NCBI GenBank assembly: GCA_023389545.1
Contig: JAEWEI010000399.1
Span: forward strand, 1 to 29,238
DNA length: 29,238 nt
Origin: Actinomycetes bacterium
Lineage (GTDB): Bacteria; Actinomycetota; Actinomycetes; Actinomycetales; Cellulomonadaceae
Direction of reading: 5' to 3'
This document shows positions 15,792-22,066 of this stretch, one piece after another. Position 1 is the first letter of the stretch, and each line of letters starts with the position of its first letter. The position numbers and the translations under genes are program-made. The notes under the pieces were generated by a model, which had not been told where the DNA came from, made no database searches, and saw only the letters and a program-made list of their open reading frames with translations.

Positions 15792-17761
15792 GCACCGTCG
15801 CTGCTGCACCGAGGCGCGACGCCGAGGCGCCCGTCAAGCTCAAGTGGTGGGTCCCGGGCGACTGGAACGGGCTGTTCGGCCTCGGCACGAACGTCCTGCT
15901 CAACGTCATCGTCCTGACGGGCCTGTGCCTCGCCGTCGTCAAGATCCCGAGCGAGACCGTCTACGGGCGGGTGCTGCCCGCGCTGGGCATCGCGCTGCCG
16001 CTCGGCAACATCTGGTACGCGATCCTCGCGCGCCGCCTCGCCCGCCGCGAGAACCGCACGGACGTCACGGCGCTGCCGTACGGCCCGAGCGTCCCGCACA
16101 CGTTCATCGTCGTCTTCGTGGTCATGCTCCCCGTGTTCCTGCAGTCGGGCGACGCGATGAAGGCATGGCGCGCGGGCCTGGCCTGGGCGTTCATCATCGG
16201 GTGCATCATCCTGTTGGCCGCGGTCTTCGGCCCGTGGCTCCGCAGGATCACGCCCCGGGCCGCGCTGCTCGGCGCGCTCGCCGGTATCTCCATCACGTTC
16301 ATCGCGATGCGGCCGGCCGCGCAGATCTGGCAGGCGCCGTGGATCGCGTTCATCGCGCTGGCGTTCATCCTCGTGGGCTGGCTGGGCAACCGCCCGATGC
16401 CGTTCAACGCCCCCGTCGGGCTGCTCGCGGTCGTCGCCGCCACTGTCGTCGCCTGGGTCGGCGTGGCGCTGGGCTGGAGCGGGATCCTGGAGCCGAGCGC
16501 CGTCTCGGACTCGATCGCGAACCTCGCCATCAACCTGCCGTTCCCCACGGGTGACGTGATCACGGGCCTGCAGGACATCGCGCCGCTGCTCGCCTCGGCC
16601 ATCCCCCTCGGCATCTACAACTTCACCGAGGGCATGACCAACGTCGAGTCGGCCGCCGCCGCCGGTGACCGCTACTCGGTCCGCCAGGTCCTCACGGCCG
16701 ACGGCCTGGGCGCCATCGTCGGCGCGTTCCTCGGCTCGCCGTTCCCGCCCGCCGTGTACATCGGCCACCCGGGCTGGAAGCAGGTCGGTGGCCGCATCGG
16801 CTACTCGCTGGTCACCGGCATCGTCGTCGCGGTGGTCTGCTTCACGGGCCTGATCGGCACGTTCCTGGCGATCTTCCCGATGCAGGCGCTCGTGCCCGTG
16901 CTGCTCTACATCGGCCTGGTCATCGGCGCGCAGGCGTTCAACGTGAGCGCCAAGCGGTACGCCCCGGCGATCGTCATCGCGATGCTGCCCAGCGTCGCGG
17001 AGTGGGCCACCGGGCAGATCGACAACGCCCTGGCCGCCGCCGGCACCACGGTGTCCGACGTCGGGCTCCCCGCCCTCATCGACAACGGGGTGATCTACGA
17101 CGGCCTCAAGCTGCTGGGCCAGGGCGCGGTGCTCGTGGGCGTCATCCTCGGCGCGATCACGTGCTTCATCATCGACCGCAAGATGTACGCCGCGGCGATC
17201 GCCTCGGGGCTCGGCGCGGTGCTGTCCTTCGTGGGCCTCATCAACGCCTACGAGATCGGCTTCAACGCCGCGCCGTCCGTCACGCTCGGCTACGTGTTCC
17301 TCGCGCTCATCCTCGCCGGCTTCGGCTGGAAGGCGCGCAATGACAAGAACACCGAGCTGGACGACGACATCCTGTTCGTCAACGGCACCCTCATGCGGGG
17401 CCTGGAGCTGCACCCGAACCTCGCGGGCGCGGAGTTCATCGAGGAGATCGCCACGGCGCCCCTCTACCGGGTGCACACCATCGGCGACGTCCACCCCGGC
17501 ATGTACAAGGTGGCGGACGACGAGCAGGGCGCGTCGATCTCCGGCGAGCTCTACCAGGTGCCCATCGAGGTCCTGCTGAAGGTCATCGAGGGCGAGCCCC
17601 CGGGGCTGTACCGCGGCGCGGTGCAGCTCGCCGACGGGCGTGTGGTGCCCGGGATCCTGTACGAGCGCGAGCGCGCCGAGCAGCACCCGGAGATCACGCA
17701 GCACGGTGGGTGGCGCGAGTACCTGGCCGCCGCGGCCGCAGCGGCCGGCGCCACGCGCTAG
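15788..17761 (+). CDS. NCS2/AzgA-like permease fused to an allophanate hydrolase C-terminal-like domain
   Basis: A 657-residue protein in two parts. Residues about 1-515 form a polytopic permease resembling the AzgA/xanthine-uracil-type NCS2 branch (RTDVTALPYGPSVPHTFIV, then IPLGIYNFTEGMTNVESAAAAGD and GSPFPPAVYIGHPGWKQVG). Residues about 529-650 are soluble: LFVNGTLMRGLELHP opens it, ISGELYQVPIEVLLKVI lies in the middle and EITQHGGWREYL near the end. This resembles the C-terminal domain of allophanate hydrolase (AtzF/DUR1), which has a gamma-glutamylcyclotransferase-like fold. No amidase part of allophanate hydrolase is present. The protein probably imports the ureido or amide substrate of the operon; the soluble tail may process or sense it. 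GGAGGAG precedes the ATG, which overlaps the hydrolase stop. Confidence 0.82.
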   Translation: MSTVAAAPRRDAEAPVKLKWWVPGDWNGLFGLGTNVLLNVIVLTGLCLAVVKIPSETVYGRVLPALGIALPLGNIWYAILARRLARRENRTDVTALPYGPSVPHTFIVVFVVMLPVFLQSGDAMKAWRAGLAWAFIIGCIILLAAVFGPWLRRITPRAALLGALAGISITFIAMRPAAQIWQAPWIAFIALAFILVGWLGNRPMPFNAPVGLLAVVAATVVAWVGVALGWSGILEPSAVSDSIANLAINLPFPTGDVITGLQDIAPLLASAIPLGIYNFTEGMTNVESAAAAGDRYSVRQVLTADGLGAIVGAFLGSPFPPAVYIGHPGWKQVGGRIGYSLVTGIVVAVVCFTGLIGTFLAIFPMQALVPVLLYIGLVIGAQAFNVSAKRYAPAIVIAMLPSVAEWATGQIDNALAAAGTTVSDVGLPALIDNGVIYDGLKLLGQGAVLVGVILGAITCFIIDRKMYAAAIASGLGAVLSFVGLINAYEIGFNAAPSVTLGYVFLALILAGFGWKARNDKNTELDDDILFVNGTLMRGLELHPNLAGAEFIEEIATAPLYRVHTIGDVHPGMYKVADDEQGASISGELYQVPIEVLLKVIEGEPPGLYRGAVQLADGRVVPGILYERERAEQHPEITQHGGWREYLAAAAAAAGATR

Positions 17762-17796
17762 CCGGCCAAGCGCAGGGCTCACCTGCACAGACGACG

Positions 17797-17830
17797 TCGG
17801 GCCCCCGAGGATCACTCCTCGGGGGCCCGA
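17797..17830. terminator. Bidirectional hairpin terminator
   Basis: Perfect 15-bp arms TCGGGCCCCCGAGGA (17797-17811) and TCCTCGGGGGCCCGA (17816-17830) around a TCAC loop. It lies between the convergent permease gene and the secreted protein gene, followed on the plus strand by attcgttcgt. It probably ends both transcripts. Confidence 0.92.
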
Positions 17831-17850
17831 ATTCGTTCGTGCGAGGCGGG

Positions 17851-18513
17851 TCAGATCCCGCAGCTCGAGGACCCCGACGCGGAGCCGCTCGACGTCCCCG
17901 TCACCCGCAGGCACGGGGTGGGCGACTGCACGGTCGCCCCGCCGGCGCTGAGCGTGAACCGGTGCTGTGAGTAGGCCCTGCCGGTGTTGGACACCACGCC
18001 GGACCCGCTGTTGATCCGTCCCTGGTAGCTCCAGCCCGGCGTCGACGTCTCGCCGCCCGCGTCGGCGAGCCACGCGCTGGTCACCGTGGAGCCCGAGGAG
18101 CACCAGCCGCCCACCGTGTAGTAGGTGTACAGCGTGTTGCCGAGCCCGGACCGGGCGCTGCCGTTCTGCCGCGCCGTCCAGCAGCCCGTCGCGAGGATGC
18201 CCACGGAGCGGCCAGCGGCGGTGGCGGTGCTGAGGCTGCGCCGGGCGGCGGCGTCGAGCGGCTGCTGGGCGCCCCGGGTCAGCACGATCTCCGCCGGCAG
18301 GTTGCTGGCGATGAACGCCTCCCGGTCGGCGGGGCTCAACGTGCCGAGGTACGCCTCGAGCTCCGGGCTGAGCGCGTCGACGCCGGCGACGGCTGACGTC
18401 GACACGCTGTCGGCCACAGCCAGGCTGGGCCCAGCGGCCAGGCTGGGCGCCGCGGCGAGGATGAGCCCGGCGGCGGCGATCGTGGCAACGGTGGCGGTGC
18501 GGAACCTGCGCAT
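17851..18513 (-). CDS. Secreted four-cysteine protein of unknown function
   Basis: A 220-residue protein with a clear signal peptide: MRRFR, then a hydrophobic core to LILAAAPSLAA, with likely cleavage after about residue 26-27. A linker with the short repeat GPSLA follows, then a helical part (LSPELEAYLGTLSPADREAFIASNLP). The C-terminal domain is Gly/Ser/Thr/aromatic rich (GCWTAR, LYTYYTVGGWCSSGSTVTSAW, TPGWSYQGRI) with four cysteines at 111, 138, 201 and 218, enough for two disulfides. I recall a similar secreted beta-rich domain in other actinobacteria but no function for it. GGGGAGA lies 6 bases before the ATG. Confidence 0.82.
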   Translation of the reverse strand: MRRFRTATVATIAAAGLILAAAPSLAAGPSLAVADSVSTSAVAGVDALSPELEAYLGTLSPADREAFIASNLPAEIVLTRGAQQPLDAAARRSLSTATAAGRSVGILATGCWTARQNGSARSGLGNTLYTYYTVGGWCSSGSTVTSAWLADAGGETSTPGWSYQGRINSGSGVVSNTGRAYSQHRFTLSAGGATVQSPTPCLRVTGTSSGSASGSSSCGI

Positions 18514-18621
18514 GTGTCTCCCCTAGGTGGTCAGGACGGGGCCTTCGGGGCCGACCACGAGAGGAGGCCCCCTTGCTCCCGCGTTGAGCCAACCAGGGAA
18601 CCTGGCGATGCGCACTACCTT

Positions 18622-18651
18622 GCGGCGCACGCTACTGCTAGCGTGCGCCGC
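18622..18651 (+). promoter_or_regulatory. Perfect 30-bp palindrome abutting the padR start
   Basis: Arms GCGGCGCACGCTA (18622-18634) and TAGCGTGCGCCGC (18639-18651) flank CTGC; the ATG of padR begins at 18652. TAGCGT (18639-18644) in the right arm fits a -10 (TANNNT) 7 bases before the ATG, as expected for a leaderless transcript. An autoregulatory PadR operator is the simplest reading; an mRNA hairpin would need an upstream start site. Confidence 0.7.
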
Positions 18652-18993
18652 ATGGAACCGACCGCGGAAGGCGTGCTCACCCAGATGCGCAAGGGTGTGC
18701 TCGAGTTCTGCGTGCTGGCCTACCTGCGCTCCGGCCCGGCCTACGGGCTCGAGATCGCCACCGAGCTCGGCCGCCACGAGACGCTGTTCACCAGCGAGGG
18801 CACGCTCTACCCGCTGCTCGCCCGGCTCCGCAAGCAGGGCTGGGTCGAGACCACCTGGCAGGAGTCCCGTAGCGGGCCGCCCCGGCGCTACTACTCCCTC
18901 ACCGACGAGGGCCGCGCGGCCGTCCGCACCTTCGCCGCGATCTGGTTCCCGTTCAGCGACGGCGTGGACGCCGTGCTCGGAAAGGCCAGTTGA
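18652..18993 (+). CDS. PadR-family transcriptional regulator
   Basis: A 113-residue PadR-type winged helix protein. Typical segments are MRKGVLEFCVLAYLRSGPAYGLEI (helix 1-2 with the AYGLEI motif), TLYPLLARLRKQGWVETTW (recognition helix and wing start) and PPRRYYSLTDEGR (wing and YYSLT signature). The short C-terminal helix makes it a class with minimal dimerisation tail. The TGATG junction couples it to the HAAS gene downstream, the common regulator/membrane-protein pairing. Its start abuts a perfect palindrome and no ribosome site is present, which supports leaderless, autoregulated expression. Confidence 0.92.
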   Translation: MEPTAEGVLTQMRKGVLEFCVLAYLRSGPAYGLEIATELGRHETLFTSEGTLYPLLARLRKQGWVETTWQESRSGPPRRYYSLTDEGRAAVRTFAAIWFPFSDGVDAVLGKAS

Positions 18994-19544
18994 TGACCAC
19001 CCCGAACCTGCCCCTCGTCGAGGCGTACCTCGAGGACCTCGACCGCGCGCTGGCGGGCATCGACCCGGCCGAGCGCGCCGACGTCGTCGCCTCCATCCGC
19101 GAGCACGTCGACGACTCCCTGGGCGAGGAGCCCACGCCGCAGGACGTGCAGGACGTGCTGCGGCGGCTCGGACCTGTCGAGCGGATCGCCCGCGAGGCGG
19201 ACGCCACCGGGCCCGCCCTGCTCGGCCCGGCCTCGGCCACAGCGCCGCACCCCGTGGGCCACCCCGCCCGGTCAGGGCCCGCGCTGCTCGCCCTCGCCGC
19301 GCTGTCCCTCGCCCTCATCCCCGCCCTGCCCGTCGCGGCAGTCGCCCTGGCGCTCGCCGTGGGCATCGCCGCCGTGCTGGGAGCCCGTCGCACGGACGGG
19401 CCCACCGGCTTGCTGCGCGCCGCCGCCGCGCTGGCCGCGCTGACGATCCTGCTGACCGTGCTCGCCGCCACGACCCTGCTCAGCACACGCACCGAACTCT
19501 CGATCGAGGCCCCGATCGAGGTCGTCTCCCCAGGAGGTGGATGA
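18993..19544 (+). CDS. HAAS-domain membrane protein (DUF1700-like) paired with PadR
   Basis: A 183-residue protein. Residues 1-70 form the helical HAAS-type domain: VEAYLEDLDRALAGIDPAE, then ASIREHVDDSLGEEPTPQDV and LRRLGPVERIAREAD, a pattern typical of proteins encoded next to PadR regulators. Residues about 90-165 hold strongly hydrophobic segments (ALLALAALSLALIPALPVAAVALALAVG in part, and a second from AAALAALTILLTVLAATTLL), so at least three to four spans are likely. The start ATG at 18993 shares one base with the padR stop; the role is probably in membrane stress or signalling, but the details are unknown. Confidence 0.82.
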   Translation: MTTPNLPLVEAYLEDLDRALAGIDPAERADVVASIREHVDDSLGEEPTPQDVQDVLRRLGPVERIAREADATGPALLGPASATAPHPVGHPARSGPALLALAALSLALIPALPVAAVALALAVGIAAVLGARRTDGPTGLLRAAAALAALTILLTVLAATTLLSTRTELSIEAPIEVVSPGGG

Positions 19545-19545
19545 C

Positions 19546-19725
19546 ATGGCCGACGACGACGTCGACAACACCACCGAGGCGCCGCCCACCGAACGCGAGC
19601 TGCGCCGCATGGTGCTGCTCCGTCGCAGGGCGCAGCGCCGACCGCTGAGCTCGCAGGCGGTGCTGGCCCTCGCGATGCGCGTCGGCCCGCCGCCGCCGGC
19701 CTCACACGGCACCACGGCGGGCTGA
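19546..19725 (+). CDS. Small charged protein, third gene of the padR unit
   Basis: A 59-residue ORF starting MADDDVDNTTEAPP, with an acidic beginning, a basic middle (RRMVLLRRRAQRRP) and a Pro-rich end. It begins one base after the HAAS stop and has a textbook ribosome site AGGAGG 8 bases before the ATG, which is the main support that it is translated. An in-frame GTG at 19537 overlaps that site and is less likely. No family recognised. Confidence 0.62.
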   Translation: MADDDVDNTTEAPPTERELRRMVLLRRRAQRRPLSSQAVLALAMRVGPPPPASHGTTAG

Positions 19726-19773
19726 CCTGGGCCCGGCTTGACGCCAGACCGCCCGAAGCACCATTTTTCGTGC

Positions 19774-20163
19774 ATGGTGACCATCGGCAGATACACGGTC
19801 CTCGTCGACGACCTCGACCGGGCACAGGAGTTCTACGCCGCCGCGTTCGGCTTCACGACCCTCTACGACGAGCAGCCCTCCCCCGGCTTCCGCTACGTGC
19901 ACGTCGGCCCCGGCGGCCTGCAGGATCCGGGCCTGTGGCTGTTCGCCGCGACGTCGGACGAGGCCCGGGCACGCGCCGGGAACCAGACCGCCGGGTACCC
20001 GCTGCTGGTGCTCTACACCGACGCCCTCGACGCCGACCTCGCCCGGATGGCCGCCCACGGCGTGCACCCGGACCACGGCCCACTCGTCGACGACGACGGC
20101 AGGTACGCGCACATCCGCGACCCGTGGGGCAACGCGATCATCCTGGCCGAGTTGGCGCGCTGA
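19774..20163 (+). CDS. VOC-superfamily (glyoxalase/bleomycin-resistance-like) protein
   Basis: A 129-residue protein with the two beta-alpha-beta-beta-beta halves of the vicinal oxygen chelate fold: VTIGRYTVLVDDLDRAQEFYAAAFGF at the start, and YAHIRDPWGNAIILAEL at the end, the usual DPxGN signature. The specific substrate cannot be told; enzymes, binding proteins and antibiotic-resistance proteins all share the fold. The start is ATG at 19774 or the GTG just after it; no ribosome site is seen, so it may be leaderless or initiate weakly. The 48 bp before it hold no other gene. Confidence 0.85.
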   Translation: MVTIGRYTVLVDDLDRAQEFYAAAFGFTTLYDEQPSPGFRYVHVGPGGLQDPGLWLFAATSDEARARAGNQTAGYPLLVLYTDALDADLARMAAHGVHPDHGPLVDDDGRYAHIRDPWGNAIILAELAR

Positions 20164-20205
20164 TCCCCGCCGCAGCCCTCAGATCACGGTCCGGCGCATG
20201 ACATC

Positions 20206-20241
20206 GCCCGGCCCACTGCCTCATCGGGCGGCGGGCCGGGC
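20206..20241. terminator. Inverted repeat between convergent genes
   Basis: Arms GCCCGGCCC (20206-20214) and GGGCCGGGC (20233-20241) are perfect complements with an 18-base loop. It lies between the VOC gene and the alcohol dehydrogenase gene, both ending here, and could act as a terminator in either direction; no T-tract is seen. Confidence 0.55.
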
Positions 20242-20261
20242 GGTGTCGTCCTTCGGCGCGC

Positions 20262-21209
20262 TCAGTCCATGCGGGCGACGAGCCGGCCGGCGACCTCGCC
20301 GCGGCGCAGCCTCTCGATGCCCTCGGGGATCTCGTCGAACGTGATCGTGGTGGTGACGGGAGCGACCTCGCCGCTCGCGAACAGCTCGTAGCAGTCGGCG
20401 ATGTCCTGCTTGGTGCCGCCGTTGGACCCGAGGATCCGGGCCTGCTTGAGGATGACGTCGCGAGTGTTGATGGTCGCCTCGAGCACGCCCATGCCGACGA
20501 CGACGATGGTCCCGTCGCGACGGATCGCATCGATGGCCCGCGCGGTGGTGCTCCCGAACCCGGCGTAGTCGATGACCACGTCGAAGTCGCGGCCGGCCAG
20601 CTCCTCGATGCTCTTGACGACCTCGACGGCGCCAATCTCCGTGGCCAGCGGCCAGACGTCCTCGTTGATCTCGGCGACCGTCACCTCGGCGCCCTTGACC
20701 ACCGCGACGCGCGCGCCGACCTGCCCGAGCCCGCCCAGGCCGATGATCGCGACCTTGTCGCCGGCCTTCACGCCGCCGATCGTCATGACCGCGTGGTAGG
20801 ACGTCATCCCGGCGTCGGTGCCGAGCGCGGCGAGCTCGAAGCTCAGCCCGTCGGGCATGGCCACCAGGTCGCCGGCCGGCGCGAGGTACTTGGCGGAGAA
20901 CCCGCCATCGCGGTTGTAGCCGGGGGTGACGGGGCTCGACGTGGGGCATACGCCGACGCGGTCGCCGACGCTCCACTCGGTCACGCCCTCGCCGATCGCG
21001 GAGACCACGCCGGCGACCTCATGCCCCATCGTCACGGGGAGCACGGGGAGCATCGAGAGCCAGCCCTCGTCGTCCAGCACGCCCACGTCGGAGTGGCACA
21101 GGCCTGCCGCCTTGATGTCCACCACAACCTCGCCGGGGCCGGGAACGGGCTCGGGCACCTCGTTGAGCGCAAGCGGTTGATGGGTTCCGGTGAACTGCCA
21201 TGCCTTCAT
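20262..21209 (-). CDS. Zinc-type alcohol dehydrogenase lacking the structural zinc lobe
   Basis: A 315-residue medium-chain dehydrogenase. GLCHSD carries zinc ligand Cys38, GHE gives His63-Glu64, and the NAD(P) loop is GLGGLGQVG (158-166). Two features are odd: the usual four-cysteine structural zinc lobe is missing (only GVCPTSSPVTPGYNRDGGF remains between GDRV and the next strand), and the usual third catalytic ligand Cys appears as Asp132 in GTDAGMTSYHA. The length, shorter than the usual 340 or so, agrees with the missing lobe. The start ATG at 21209 follows GAGAGGA by 8-9 bases; a longer reading to 21371 is not supported. Substrate unknown. Confidence 0.88.
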   Translation of the reverse strand: MKAWQFTGTHQPLALNEVPEPVPGPGEVVVDIKAAGLCHSDVGVLDDEGWLSMLPVLPVTMGHEVAGVVSAIGEGVTEWSVGDRVGVCPTSSPVTPGYNRDGGFSAKYLAPAGDLVAMPDGLSFELAALGTDAGMTSYHAVMTIGGVKAGDKVAIIGLGGLGQVGARVAVVKGAEVTVAEINEDVWPLATEIGAVEVVKSIEELAGRDFDVVIDYAGFGSTTARAIDAIRRDGTIVVVGMGVLEATINTRDVILKQARILGSNGGTKQDIADCYELFASGEVAPVTTTITFDEIPEGIERLRRGEVAGRLVARMD

Positions 21210-21356
21210 GTCGCGGTCCTCTCTCTGCTGAGCAGCGGCGCCGCGCCGTGGGGAGCGGCGCCCGCCTCCACCCTCCGTCGGCCCCCGAGCGCCCCCTCGG
21301 GACGTTCGTCCCCACTCGGACATCCCACCCGCAAGCGCAGCCGATCCGCACCTCCG

Positions 21357-21389
21357 GCACAGGGCTCGCACAGCGTCGGCACAGTCGGG
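21357..21389 (+). promoter_or_regulatory. Three GCACAG direct repeats at 11-bp spacing
   Basis: GCACAG occurs at 21357, 21368 and 21379, each exactly 11 bp apart, within the 236-bp region between the divergent dehydrogenase and the DUF4956 gene. Direct repeats with an 11-bp period are the hallmark of OmpR/PhoP-type response regulator sites (for example actinobacterial PHO boxes). The array lies 60 bp before the DUF4956 start codon, suitable for a promoter-proximal site. The rest of the region shows only an imperfect stem CCCGAG...CTCGGG and no clear gene. Confidence 0.5.
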
Positions 21390-21445
21390 CGTCGCTGAAT
21401 TGTCCTGCCGAGAACGACCCGGCCCTGACTCTCCGGAGGCCCCGC

Positions 21446-22066
21446 ATGTCGCAGTACCTGCTGTACCTAGTCGACCTGATAGCGATCAGCATCCTCACGT
21501 TCGGGCTGTACTTCCCACGCCACCGGCGCCGCGACCTGGTGGTCGCTTACCTGGGCGTGAACGTGGGGGTGCTCGCCGTCTCGGGCGCGTTGGCGCAGAG
21601 CACTGTGGGCGCTGGCCTGGGGCTCGGGCTCTTCGGCGTGCTGTCGATCATCCGGCTGCGCTCGACGGAGCTGGAGCAGCATGAGGTGGCGTACTACTTC
21701 TCGGCGCTGGCGCTGGGATTGCTGGGCGGGCTCGCCGCCGCGGCGCCCGGGTTGGGCATCGCCTTGATGGCCCTGATCCTGGCCGTCCTCGCCGTGGGCG
21801 ATCATCCGGGCCTGTTCCACCAGTACCGCCGCCAGGTGGTGGTGCTGGACGTGGCCCTGGCCGACGAGGCCGCGCTGGTCGCGCATCTCGAGGGCCTGCT
21901 GCGCGCGCGGGTCCACCGGGTGAGCGCGCAGCGGCTGGACCTGGTCAACGACACCACGTGCGTCGAGGTGCGGTACGCGGCCGCCGGGACGCCCGGGCGC
22001 AACCGCCGTGCTGCCGCCATGCCGCCGTCCTCGGCGCGGGACGGCCTGGCCGCGGGGTCGCGATGA
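21446..22066 (+). CDS. DUF4956-type membrane protein
   Basis: A 206-residue protein. The membrane part comprises about four hydrophobic segments (YLLYLVDLIAISILTFGLYF, LVVAYLGVNVGVLAVSGALA, then two more around 85-120), with the family's characteristic LFGVLSIIRLRSTELEQHEVAYYF loop. A soluble C-terminal part (about 125-206) follows. GGAGG lies 7 bases before the ATG. The stop overlaps the VTC gene start (ATGA). Members of this family usually sit beside VTC-domain proteins, as here; the function is unknown. Confidence 0.85.
   Translation: MSQYLLYLVDLIAISILTFGLYFPRHRRRDLVVAYLGVNVGVLAVSGALAQSTVGAGLGLGLFGVLSIIRLRSTELEQHEVAYYFSALALGLLGGLAAAAPGLGIALMALILAVLAVGDHPGLFHQYRRQVVVLDVALADEAALVAHLEGLLRARVHRVSAQRLDLVNDTTCVEVRYAAAGTPGRNRRAAAMPPSSARDGLAAGSR

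Noticed and set aside
15707..18592. 961-codon minus-strand open frame opposite the permease
   Set aside because: It covers the permease, the bidirectional terminator and part of the secreted protein gene in another frame; low-complexity and not a real gene.
19762..19778. CACCAT...ATGGTG inverted repeat at the VOC start as an operator
   Set aside because: Only six base pairs around the start codon with a loose loop; too short to be told from chance.
21210..21371. Longer start for the alcohol dehydrogenase
   Set aside because: The extra 54 residues are Arg/Gly-rich, run through the repeat region upstream, and a good ribosome site exists for the ATG at 21209.
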